Positions 55,662 to 64,000 of a DNA stretch of 64,000 bases are shown here, one piece after another. Origin of the DNA: Planctomycetota bacterium (GTDB lineage: Bacteria; Planctomycetota; Phycisphaerae; Sedimentisphaerales; Anaerobacaceae); contig DUZJ01000002.1 of NCBI GenBank assembly GCA_013349615.1, positions 1 to 64,000 on the forward strand, in the 5' to 3' direction. Under the pieces are notes generated by a model. That model was not told the origin of the DNA. It worked only from the letters and a program-made list of their open reading frames with translations, and did not search any database. Position 1 is the first letter of the stretch, and each line of letters starts with the position of its first letter. Made by a program: the position numbers and the translations under genes.

Positions 55662-58556
55662 TTAGCCGTTGGAACCGGGGTAGCTAACCGTGACCAGCTC
55701 GGGCAAGAGCAGGAAATTGGGGTCGTCAACGTCGTCGTTGAGCCCGTGAATTGCCAGGACGTTGCGGCCCTGCCGCAGGTCGCTTATGTGGTCGGAGATG
55801 TCGAAGTCGACAAATTGCAGGGCAAGGTCGTTCTGGCGGTTGCTGTCGGCCACGGAGTTCCAACTCGGAGTGCCGGTGAAATTGTCTCTGGTTACCTCAA
55901 CGCCGTTGAGGTACGCCACGAATCCATCATCGTACTTCATCCGCAGCTTCAGCGTGTTGAAGAGACTGGTGTCTTCGACAACGTCAAATTCAATACGCGA
56001 CCACAGCGAGGCATTGAAACCCAGCATATCGTCCTGCAGTTCGCTGGAGCCGACGTTCAACCCTCCCTGAAGCATAAATCCGCCAACGGGATACGCTTTT
56101 CCGTCTTCGGAACCTGCGGTGGCCTCTGCCATGATCGTGAAATCGCCGTCCGGCCCTGGCACAATATCATCCCAGCGAACCACATATCCGGTGCTGCGAT
56201 TGTCACCGGCCTGCAGCTCAGCCGTAACTCCGCTACCACCAACCCCCGAACTGCTGTTCCAGGTGCAGCTGGTGGCGTCGCTTATGGTGAAAAGCGAAAT
56301 CCGGCTGGGATAGTCCGTAGAGCGTATGGCGGTGCCAATAAAGGTGTACGTTGTGCTCGGAGCCAGGCCCGTGAACTCTATCTTTGCCCACCAGCCCGGG
56401 TTGCCGTAATAGACGAGGTTTCCTCCAAAGTCCACTATGGTGCTGTCTCCTTCATCATAGAATATATCGTATGCATCCGTGCCCGGAGCTGGGTTGCCGC
56501 CGCTGCCACCGCCGCTGACCCGTAAACCGGCAGCCCCCATTGTGAACGTCACCGTGGGCATTCCGGCATCGCTTCCGGTGACAAAATCCTTCAGTTTTCC
56601 AGTGGTGTGGCCTGCGTCATTATTGTGGATAGTCCAGTCGGTTACGTTCGCTGCTGTAGAGTCCCCGACCTCCCGGTAACAGTCATTGTAGGCAACCATC
56701 GGCCCGCTCCCAAAGCCGAAGCCGAGACCCGTAGTGCCGGTGTCCCACCCCTCTAACTCGTTGAAGTCGGTCTGCATCCAGGTAGTTTCCCAGGTCGCGT
56801 CGGTGGGCACATAATAATCAGCACTTGCCCCGGGACCAACCAAGACAATAGTGACTGGTTCCATAGGTTCCGTTGTTGCGCTTTGGCTGCTCGACCAGCC
56901 GGTCTCATTATGATTCGCTGACTTGTCTCGAACCTTGACCCGGTATGTGTAAGTGGTGTTTGAGTCGAGTCCTGTATCAAGATAATAAAAGCACTTCTGG
57001 ACCGGCCCGGTCTGCCAGCCATTAAGATGACAGGGGTCGTGAACCGAGCTGCTTAGCCAGCCGGTGTCGTGATTGGGGTCGGTAACATTATTGAAGTAAT
57101 ACTCCACTCCAACGCCGTTGAAATCCGTGGCAAAGCTGGCAGTCATTTCGATGGAATTGCTGTCGATGGCAACAGGACCCGATGCCCAGGTCATCGGGTC
57201 AGGTGTGGGACAGCTCACATCCGGTCCGGTCCAGCCTTCTGACCATATTGCAAAGTCAGTAAAATTCACTTTGCGGTCGCCATCCAGATCAGTCCTCAAG
57301 TCGTTCGCTTCTAACAGCCACTCCGCCGTTAACTCTTCCAAATCTCGCATCTCTATATAGCTATCCTGATCAAAATCACCGCAGGGGACTTCACGGATAT
57401 GGGCCACACCAATTGCATCTTCGCCCCGCCCACAATAGAAAAGATACCACTGACCATCGCTGTCCTCGAACAAGTATGGGTCTCGCAACTGGTTGACGTT
57501 TTCCGGGGCAGTACTGCCTTCTGAGTTGGTGGGTACGATATCGCCGCCTTCCCAATCCAGCTCGGCATAAAGAATTTCCTCAGGCGGAAAGGTCGAGTCC
57601 CACGAAGTATAGTCGCCCACACTAAGGTCGATAGTGGACATCTTGATTCGCTCCGGACAGTCATGAATGCGGGTGTAGAGCATCTGCACCGTGTCTCCAA
57701 GCCGACGCACAGTGAAATGGCGTGCCCGCCAGGGGTCGTCAGGAAGTCCCGAAAAGTCAGCAGCATCAATATCATTCTGAAACGGGCTGTCGGAGCGTTT
57801 GGTCCACAGGTCGTCCTTGAAGTCGAAGCCCGGCGGCGGCGTCCACGGGTCGTTTGGGTCCCGTGCCTTGAAGATATAGCCGCTGTTGGAAGTAGCGTAG
57901 AGATTGCCGTTATACTCGAACACTCGAAAGTAGAACCGGCCAAGAACCACCGGCTCAATACCGTCGTTGAACTCCAGGCCGTCTTTCGATGTAGCCACGA
58001 GGCTCTTCTGGCCCAAGCCGGTGCCATCGACCCTGACACTTCCGGCGTGGAAGTACATCACAATCCGCTGGTTCTCATCGTCCACAAATACATCAGGTGA
58101 AGCAACATGATTAGAGATGGTGATAGCATTGTCAAGGTCGATCTTGTCATCGCTGCCCAAGTCGAGCACACCGCGGTCTCCCACGCTCACGCCGGAACCA
58201 ATTTGGTACAGGTGCCAGGGGCCCTCGATGTCCGCCGACCATGCCATGCGGATGTAGTTGCCCCCGTGGTGCGCAAAGTACATATAGTAAGTGGCATTAG
58301 GGTCTGCTCGGTTTTCTGGTGCGAGCCAGTCCGCAACGCGGATTACTGAGGGGCCATTGATGTTGTAGCTTTCATAGGTAGTTGCGCCCAGGGCGTCGAA
58401 GACGCCATCGGTAATAATCGGCTGACCACTGTTGAGCCGGGTGATGATAAAAGTTTCGTCTTCACCGGCATCTGCTTTTGTTGTGTTCGTGTAGGAAAGC
58501 AGGAGAGTGATTATTGCCAGCCACATGTTTAGGTTTGTTCTCTCACGCATTTTCAT
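55662..58556 (-). CDS. Secreted GH43-like five-bladed propeller protein with dockerin-like and Fn3-like domains and a C-terminal beta-sandwich
   Basis: Signal peptide MWLAIITLLLSYTNTTKA; YYMYFAHHGGNYIRMAWSADIEGPW; SPDVFVDDENQRIVMYFHAG; RDPYLFEDSDGQWYLFYCGRGEDAIGVAHI; CGDFDQDSYIEMRDLEELTAEWL. Confidence 0.75.
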   Translation of the reverse strand: MKMRERTNLNMWLAIITLLLSYTNTTKADAGEDETFIITRLNSGQPIITDGVFDALGATTYESYNINGPSVIRVADWLAPENRADPNATYYMYFAHHGGNYIRMAWSADIEGPWHLYQIGSGVSVGDRGVLDLGSDDKIDLDNAITISNHVASPDVFVDDENQRIVMYFHAGSVRVDGTGLGQKSLVATSKDGLEFNDGIEPVVLGRFYFRVFEYNGNLYATSNSGYIFKARDPNDPWTPPPGFDFKDDLWTKRSDSPFQNDIDAADFSGLPDDPWRARHFTVRRLGDTVQMLYTRIHDCPERIKMSTIDLSVGDYTSWDSTFPPEEILYAELDWEGGDIVPTNSEGSTAPENVNQLRDPYLFEDSDGQWYLFYCGRGEDAIGVAHIREVPCGDFDQDSYIEMRDLEELTAEWLLEANDLRTDLDGDRKVNFTDFAIWSEGWTGPDVSCPTPDPMTWASGPVAIDSNSIEMTASFATDFNGVGVEYYFNNVTDPNHDTGWLSSSVHDPCHLNGWQTGPVQKCFYYLDTGLDSNTTYTYRVKVRDKSANHNETGWSSSQSATTEPMEPVTIVLVGPGASADYYVPTDATWETTWMQTDFNELEGWDTGTTGLGFGFGSGPMVAYNDCYREVGDSTAANVTDWTIHNNDAGHTTGKLKDFVTGSDAGMPTVTFTMGAAGLRVSGGGSGGNPAPGTDAYDIFYDEGDSTIVDFGGNLVYYGNPGWWAKIEFTGLAPSTTYTFIGTAIRSTDYPSRISLFTISDATSCTWNSSSGVGGSGVTAELQAGDNRSTGYVVRWDDIVPGPDGDFTIMAEATAGSEDGKAYPVGGFMLQGGLNVGSSELQDDMLGFNASLWSRIEFDVVEDTSLFNTLKLRMKYDDGFVAYLNGVEVTRDNFTGTPSWNSVADSNRQNDLALQFVDFDISDHISDLRQGRNVLAIHGLNDDVDDPNFLLLPELVTVSYPGSNG

Positions 58557-58586
58557 CCTTTAATATAACTTGCTATGTGGGGCCAT

Positions 58587-58853
58587 TTACCAGGGCTGTT
58601 GGCAGTCCACGTTAGTCGCGCCCGGGGTGGCTTCGTCCCCATTAGGTATCTCGTGGCCGTGGGGGCTGTTGCACCAGTTGTTGGCGGCATTGCATTCCGT
58701 CTCAAGCCAGTATCGAGCGAATATTGCAAGGTCATGGAAATCGACTTTAGGTATACTGCCATTTGAGGCTGAGGGTAATGCAATCGTCAGCAGCCACACA
58801 AACAGACACATGGTAAGTTTCTTGATAATCACATCGGCACTATTCTTTTTCAT
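58587..58853 (-). CDS. Small secreted dockerin-like protein
   Basis: MKKNSADVIIKKLTMCLFVWLLTIALPSASNG signal-like; KVDFHDLAIFARYWLETEC half-dockerin; SD gggag at 58865-58861. Confidence 0.55.
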   Translation of the reverse strand: MKKNSADVIIKKLTMCLFVWLLTIALPSASNGSIPKVDFHDLAIFARYWLETECNAANNWCNSPHGHEIPNGDEATPGATNVDCQQPW

Positions 58854-58992
58854 CGTAAAACTCCCTGATAGCAAGCCTTAACAAGCCAGTTCAGGCACTC
58901 TTATGTTGTTCATCGTATATTTCTTTCCACTCATACCCGCAATCGGTGCTGAGTTTCCATGAACCGCATGCGCTTTTGCCTAGTTTGTGCTA
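58854..58992 (-). promoter_or_regulatory. Putative structured 5' leader upstream of the 58853/58556 genes
   Basis: Nested complementary segments GUUCAU/AUGAAC (58959-58964 with 58908-58913), CUCA/UGAG (58950-58953 with 58930-58933), CCUGA/UCAGG (58891-58895 with 58864-58868) with the last arm overlapping the SD. Confidence 0.4.
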
Positions 58993-58998
58993 TTGGGT

Positions 58999-59027
58999 AG
59001 TATAGACGGTTAACATAAATTTGTCAA
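58999..59027 (-). promoter_or_regulatory. Sigma70-like promoter TTGACA-N17-TATACT
   Basis: Reverse strand ttgaca aatttatgttaaccgtc tatact. Confidence 0.7.
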
Positions 59028-59108
59028 GCAGATTATAGGACTATTTTCGGTTTTTCAGACAGAAATTGAACCATGCCGTACGAATTTCGGGCTTACATGG
59101 TCAGAAGT

Positions 59109-60560
59109 TTATTGCTGGACATTGCAGGAAGGGTCAAATGGGTTTGCACATTTCAGCCAGTCCTCGACGAACATAGCGAAATCTAATAGATTGACGTAGC
59201 AGTCGCCATTCAAATCACCGTCAAGCTCTTGTTGGCATTGGAATACCGTGAATACATCATCGCTGGTATCACTAATGGTTATATCGCTTGCGTCGCTAAC
59301 ACGCACCAGGCACTGGTTCGAATCTGTCAGTGGAATATCCCACGGGTACGAACCGGTGTTCTCGCATATATCGATGTTTTCCCAGTTCTGTCCGTCGTCA
59401 GAGGAATAATCAATTATCACGTGGTCTATTTCTGCACCTTCAAGCGTTTTCCAGGTTATCATGTAAGTTCTTGCTGCTGCGAGATTCTCACCTCCGTTTG
59501 GTGACAGTACAATTGGCCTTGGAACAACGGTGTAACTCCATACCTCGTTGTGCTCATATATACCTGAAATACTCAGGTTGTTAGTGTGGCGTTGCACCCA
59601 GTTCAGGGTCACATCGAGGTCGTTAATCTCAACTAAGACATAGCCGTACCGTTTTGCATGATGCCACTGCTCCACAGTATTGTCGCCATTGTAGCCATCG
59701 TATGGCGGCGACCAGGTATAGAGCGGCGCCCCAGCGGTTCCAATGATGTACTGGTGAATATCGTTGTTTGGGTCACCGTCACCGTCATCAATCCGGGCGT
59801 GGTCGTAGAAGTGGTCGTGACCTGTAAGATATACTCTTCCGGTGGCGTTTCTGATGCTTGCCCAAAACACATCGCGCTTGGCAGGAAAGTAGTCAAGGCA
59901 ATCATTGTGGTGCGCTCTGAAAGCAGGTTCGTGGCCGGTAATGAAAACATGGGTTTTTGTATTTTCGGCTAATTCGGCATCAAGCCAGGTCTGGTTTAGC
60001 TTATGAGCAAAATCATGCCTCGTTCCGGCATATTGATCGAGGCAGACAACAAAGACGTTTTTGTGCGCGACAGAATATGTCATATATTTCTCGCTCGCCG
60101 GGCCATTGCCGGGCAGCTTCTGATTGGGTTCGGAGTCGCTTCCGAACACGTTGAGCCAGCGATGTGAAAAATTGTCATTCGGCTCGGGCTGTGTACCAGG
60201 ATCAGGATAATGACTCCAAACATCACCGAGTTCGTGATTACCACGACAGACATAGACGTCAATATTGGCATCGTAGACCGGCTTCATCGTTTGTACCCAT
60301 GTTCTCAACTGGCCTTCAAATTGAATGGGAGTGCTTCCCACGCCGTTAACCAGATCGCCGGGAAAGACTATGAAATCGACATTCTGACTTGTAAACTCCG
60401 CGGCAAGTTCACTCAAGATAACTTGATTAATCCCGTTGGTGCTGCCGCGGCTGTCGCACGTGACGACGAATTTCCAGGGAGTCTCGGCAGAATTTGTTGA
60501 AGAGAATACTGCCAGAAAAAGGAGGGTAAAAACAAAGTTCGCTGCAATTTTCTGTCTGAT
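59109..60560 (-). CDS. Secreted calcineurin-like metallophosphoesterase with C-terminal dockerin-like module (called ORF starts at 60416; likely start AUC at 60560)
   Basis: VVTCDSRGS, FIVFPGDLVNG, CRGNHE, GHEPAF, LTGHDHFYDH metal-ligand motifs; DGDLNGDCYVNLLDFAMFVEDWL; upstream in-frame signal peptide and SD. Confidence 0.75.
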   Translation of the reverse strand: MRQKIAANFVFTLLFLAVFSSTNSAETPWKFVVTCDSRGSTNGINQVILSELAAEFTSQNVDFIVFPGDLVNGVGSTPIQFEGQLRTWVQTMKPVYDANIDVYVCRGNHELGDVWSHYPDPGTQPEPNDNFSHRWLNVFGSDSEPNQKLPGNGPASEKYMTYSVAHKNVFVVCLDQYAGTRHDFAHKLNQTWLDAELAENTKTHVFITGHEPAFRAHHNDCLDYFPAKRDVFWASIRNATGRVYLTGHDHFYDHARIDDGDGDPNNDIHQYIIGTAGAPLYTWSPPYDGYNGDNTVEQWHHAKRYGYVLVEINDLDVTLNWVQRHTNNLSISGIYEHNEVWSYTVVPRPIVLSPNGGENLAAARTYMITWKTLEGAEIDHVIIDYSSDDGQNWENIDICENTGSYPWDIPLTDSNQCLVRVSDASDITISDTSDDVFTVFQCQQELDGDLNGDCYVNLLDFAMFVEDWLKCANPFDPSCNVQQ

Positions 60561-60610
60561 TCTTCAGTCCTCCTCGGAAGAATTACTGTCGCTTCGGAAT
60601 GGATTCCAAA

Positions 60611-62368
60611 CTACTTTGTGTACCAATCGGCCTTGCGGTTTGTGTTGTTCAAGAATAGTTGCAAGTCGTTGACGTCGAAGACGCCATTGGTATTGATATC
60701 TCCGAATAGATAGCTGTCCGGCGATGTGATGCTTGCAATCCAGTTATCGAGGACAACAGTAAAATCTGAATCGTCGACTATGCCATCGGCATTTAGGTCA
60801 CACCAGGAGATACTGTTACTGTCGTTGTCTGAAGTATCGCTTGTCTTCCACGCCAGGCCGTAGTGCTCGGTTTCAGCTATTTCATTTTGCTTAACAAAAT
60901 CGCTGTACGAAAGAACGATTTCGTAATCAGTATAGTTGGCGTCGGCGCGGCAGTAAATATGCTCGACGTTATCAACGTCGCTGTCGCTGTAATCGAGCAG
61001 ATAGTCGTTGCTGCTGTCTTCCGGGTCAACCGCCCAGAGCTCAAGTCGCAGGTTGCTGTCTCTCTCAGTTTCCGCATCAAAGGGGTATACGTTGTCATAG
61101 TGCTTGTTCCAAACGGCCGTTACAGTAATGAATTTGTTTGCGGTTTCTGATAGGCTGATTTTGTATATGTTTTGTGGTTTCTCGCTCTTATCCAGTTGAT
61201 TTAAGTCCCAGCCTATCGTTGAGATATCGCCGGGTTTATTCAGCCCTGCAATTAGAGTTTTGTAGGCGCCAAGGGCATTTAACATCCCCGCCCCTTGAAT
61301 GTAGTCTAAAGGCACCTGGTGGTCATCGTCTTTTTTCAGCCGACCCTTATGCCAGTATGGCAGTTTCTTTGCGGAGTTCAGCAAAATGGCTTTGATTACG
61401 CAATTACCACCTTCTGCTGAAACGGCAGCGCTAAGAGCCGGGTCTTGTTTGGCTTTTTGAACGAGCAGGCCGATTGTTCCAGCGACTATTGGCGTTGAGA
61501 AGCTCGACCAATCGCCGGTTGGCTCATAGCGATTGGGCTCAGCGTCATGGGAAGCAAGACAGTTGCCCGGAGCGACGATATCCGGCTTGCATCTCCCGTC
61601 GCCGGTCGGGCCGAGACTTGAATGCTCCGGACGGACTAATGAGAAATGTGTTAGATTGGTTGCAAGGTCATCAGTGTTTACAGAGTCAACTACACCAACG
61701 CCGATGACATTTGCTGATGCGGCGGGATAAAACAGGGGGTCCTGAGCGTCGGTGCCATTGCCTATTCCGGCGACGACAATAAGGCCCTGGTGTTCTGCCA
61801 ATGATTCAATGCCCCTTGTCCACCAGGCTTCAGATTGGCTGCCGATGCTGGCGGTTACAAGGTCTGCTTCGGGTGGCAAGTGGTGGAATACGTTATTGAT
61901 TAAAAAGTAATAGAATTCATAGATATCGGCCTCGGCCTGCGGTGCTGCCCCCTGGTAATAGAAATGTCCCAACTGCGAATTAGCTGCACTCGAGTCTTCG
62001 CCGAGGAGTATGGAGCAGATAGCTGTTGAGTGCGACGAAATACCCGGCAGCGGTTCGCCTTGGTCGTGAAAAGCTAATTCCTTGCCATTGAAGCAGTTAT
62101 GCTCGATATTCGGACGGTAATCGTTTTGTGGCTCGTCGTTGGCATAAGTGATGCTACGGCTGACAATAGCAAATTTGACGCCGGTGCCTGTCAAATTCGG
62201 GTCTATTTGTCTTAAGGCATAAATTCCGGCGTGGTTTAGCGCTTTCGGCTGCAGCATTGTCCCTGTTGGCTGGCTGTCGGCCCCGGCGGCAGTGCGCATA
62301 CCTACCACCATTAGTGCCACACAGGCCATAAGGGCCAGTACCAACATTTTTTTAGGACTTTGCACCAT
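60611..62368 (-). CDS. Secreted S8 (subtilisin-like) family protein with C-terminal dockerin-like repeats
   Basis: VKFAIVSRSI, GISSHSTAICSILLG, VVAGIGNGTD, WSSFSTPIVAGTIGLL; CDLNADGIVDDSDFTVVLDNWI ... GDINTNGVFDVNDLQLFL; ATG at 62368 preferred over the called 62410 start. Confidence 0.75.
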   Translation of the reverse strand: MVQSPKKMLVLALMACVALMVVGMRTAAGADSQPTGTMLQPKALNHAGIYALRQIDPNLTGTGVKFAIVSRSITYANDEPQNDYRPNIEHNCFNGKELAFHDQGEPLPGISSHSTAICSILLGEDSSAANSQLGHFYYQGAAPQAEADIYEFYYFLINNVFHHLPPEADLVTASIGSQSEAWWTRGIESLAEHQGLIVVAGIGNGTDAQDPLFYPAASANVIGVGVVDSVNTDDLATNLTHFSLVRPEHSSLGPTGDGRCKPDIVAPGNCLASHDAEPNRYEPTGDWSSFSTPIVAGTIGLLVQKAKQDPALSAAVSAEGGNCVIKAILLNSAKKLPYWHKGRLKKDDDHQVPLDYIQGAGMLNALGAYKTLIAGLNKPGDISTIGWDLNQLDKSEKPQNIYKISLSETANKFITVTAVWNKHYDNVYPFDAETERDSNLRLELWAVDPEDSSNDYLLDYSDSDVDNVEHIYCRADANYTDYEIVLSYSDFVKQNEIAETEHYGLAWKTSDTSDNDSNSISWCDLNADGIVDDSDFTVVLDNWIASITSPDSYLFGDINTNGVFDVNDLQLFLNNTNRKADWYTK

Positions 62369-62583
62369 ATCCCCCACTCCGGAGGCACCGGCAAAAGTCA
62401 GAAGGCACAAGTTTGTTCCTCCAGGTGCCGACCTCCTTAGTTTGGAGTTTCCTACCTTTAAATCTTTGATAATATGATACCATAAACAGGTTTTGTTTTC
62501 AAGAAGATTGTTGGTCTAATTTATGCGAATTTAGCATTTTTCAGTACTAAAAAGCAGGTTTCGAGAAACTTAATTTAGAAAAC

Positions 62584-62612
62584 TTGCCTTATCAGGCTGT
62601 AGTTGCTATACT
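62584..62612 (+). promoter_or_regulatory. Sigma70-like promoter TTGCCT-N17-TATACT for pyrR-pyrB
   Basis: ttgcct tatcaggctgtagttgc tatact, 46 nt upstream of ATG 62659. Confidence 0.6.
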
Positions 62613-62658
62613 CAGGCAAATTTTGGAGTTTGGCTTTGCTAAAAGGTTTGCGCTAATT

Positions 62659-63186
62659 ATGAAAGTAATTCTGGATTCTGAACAAATCGAGCAGATTCTC
62701 AATGATTTGGCAGGTCGTATTATTTCTGAAAGCCCTCGCGAATTGGATATTGCCGTAATTGGCATTCGCAGCAGGGGGGAGGTTCTCGCCCAGAGATTAT
62801 CGGGCCGATTATCGCAGCAGTTTGGAAAAGATGTTCCGTACGGAACCCTGGATATAACACTTTACCGGGACGATTTGAATTCGCCGCAGGGTACTGGCCA
62901 GCCGCAGGTTCGAACCACTGAAATCGGTTTCGATATTGACGATAAAATTATCATTTTGGTTGATGATGTTTTGTATACCGGCCGCTCCGCGCGGGCAGCG
63001 ATGGATGCTCTTATAGATTTGGGCAGGCCCAGAGCCATAAAGTTAGCTGTCCTTGTTGACAGAGTCGGCAGGGAATTCCCCATACAGGCTGATTACGCCG
63101 GTTATAAAAGCGATGCCGCACCCGGCCAATTAGTGCAGGTTTTCCTTTCCGAATCGGATGGAAAAGAAGAAGTAGTTCTTGAGTAA
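62659..63186 (+). CDS. pyrR: PyrR-like regulator / uracil phosphoribosyltransferase
   Basis: MKVILDSEQIEQILNDLAGRI; IGIRSRGEVLAQRL; LDITLYRDDL; IILVDDVLYTGRSARAAMDALIDLGRP; LAVLVDRVGREFPIQADYAG. Confidence 0.92.
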   Translation: MKVILDSEQIEQILNDLAGRIISESPRELDIAVIGIRSRGEVLAQRLSGRLSQQFGKDVPYGTLDITLYRDDLNSPQGTGQPQVRTTEIGFDIDDKIIILVDDVLYTGRSARAAMDALIDLGRPRAIKLAVLVDRVGREFPIQADYAGYKSDAAPGQLVQVFLSESDGKEEVVLE

Positions 63187-63232
63187 ATATAAACGCATAC
63201 ACTCGTTTAGGCATTAACGCATATACGAGATT

Positions 63233-64000
63233 ATGGCAATAAAAAGAAAAAATAAACAATTCAAGTGGCGCCGCAAACATTTACTTGGGCTGCGGGAACT
63301 CAGCGCAGAAGAGATTACATATATTCTTGACACAGCCGAGGGTTTTGAGCAGATAAGCACCCGCTCGGTTAAAAAAGCCCCGCCTTTACGCGGCAAAGTT
63401 GTAGTGAATTTGTTCTTTGAAGACAGCACACGAACGCGGAACAGCTTTGCCTTGGCTGCGAACCGATTGAGCGCAGATGTTATTGAATTCACGAAGAAAG
63501 CAAGTGCCGTCAGTAAAGGGGAGACGCTCCTGGACACAGCCAGGAATCTGGAAGCAATGGGGATTGATATTATCGTGATTCGGCACAGTGCCGGCGGTGC
63601 ACCGAAACCATTGAGCAGGAACATCAATGCTTGTGTTATAAATGCCGGCGATGGGTTCTGTGAGCATCCCACGCAAGGTCTTTTGGATGTCTATACCATT
63701 CGTAAAATCAAGGGGACCCTCGATGGTTTGAAAATAGCGATTGTCGGTGATATAGCGCACTCACGCGTTGCCCGCAGTGATATGTGGGCGATGACGAAAC
63801 TCGGTGCCGAAGTCATCTTCGTAGGTCCGCCGACACTTATGCCGACTCAGGTAAGGCGTTTGCCTGTAAGTGTGAGTTATTCTCTTGATGAGGTTATCGA
63901 AAAGGTTGATGTGATAAATATGCTTCGGATTCAGTTTGAACGGCTCGGCGGCAACCCGTTTCCATCGGTGAGAGAATACTCGCATTATTTCGGGCTGACT
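63233..64000 (+). CDS. pyrB: Aspartate carbamoyltransferase catalytic subunit, 5' part (runs off window)
   Basis: VVVNLFFEDSTRTRNSFALAANRLSADVIEF; SKGETLLDTARNLEAMG; VINAGDGFCEHPTQGLLDVYTI; VGDIAHSRVARSDMWAMTKLGAEV; absent from the ORF track because no stop is reached. Confidence 0.93.
   Translation, partial: MAIKRKNKQFKWRRKHLLGLRELSAEEITYILDTAEGFEQISTRSVKKAPPLRGKVVVNLFFEDSTRTRNSFALAANRLSADVIEFTKKASAVSKGETLLDTARNLEAMGIDIIVIRHSAGGAPKPLSRNINACVINAGDGFCEHPTQGLLDVYTIRKIKGTLDGLKIAIVGDIAHSRVARSDMWAMTKLGAEVIFVGPPTLMPTQVRRLPVSVSYSLDEVIEKVDVINMLRIQFERLGGNPFPSVREYSHYFGLT

Noticed and set aside
1463-62368. Genome-wide TAG recoding as explanation for the in-frame TAGs
   Set aside because: TAG is the apparent true stop of the giant gene (50901-50903) and of the S8/dockerin gene (60611-60613); other genes end in TAA/TGA and no recoded-TAG pattern is visible.
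62584-62658. Upstream TTG start for pyrR (25 extra residues)
   Set aside because: The extension overlaps a near-consensus sigma70 promoter, and PyrR family similarity begins at MKVILDS (62659).

Overview
The window looks like part of a Planctomycetes/Phycisphaerae-type genome (judged from protein style only, no search run). About 49.4 kb (1463-50903, +) appears to be ONE giant secreted multimodular gene. The ORF caller splits it into four ORFs because of one in-frame TAG (11186-11188) and two apparent 1-nt deletions (~22453 and ~35256). Restoring those two bases gives 49,443 nt, exactly 16,481 codons, i.e. ~16,480 aa. The protein begins with a signal peptide and a subtilisin-like S8 protease. 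It continues through ~17 copies of an InlB/Flg_new-like beta-repeat plus right-handed parallel beta-helix module, and ends in a dockerin-like domain and Fn3-like domains. In five modules a different globular domain (I9-S8 protease, nidogen-like, vWA, two beta-propellers) sits in the same linker position, like a plug-in slot. Upstream is the 3' part of a GspD/PilQ-type secretin. Downstream on the minus strand are a divergent aroC, a frameshifted Tat/lipobox sulfatase, aroA carrying an in-frame 28-nt palindromic element, a GH43-like/dockerin protein with a nested domain insertion, a small dockerin-like secreted protein, a metallophosphoesterase with an apparent AUC start, and an atypical S8/dockerin protein. 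The right edge has pyrR-pyrB (+) behind a good sigma70-like promoter. No tRNA, rRNA, CRISPR or transposase was recognised.
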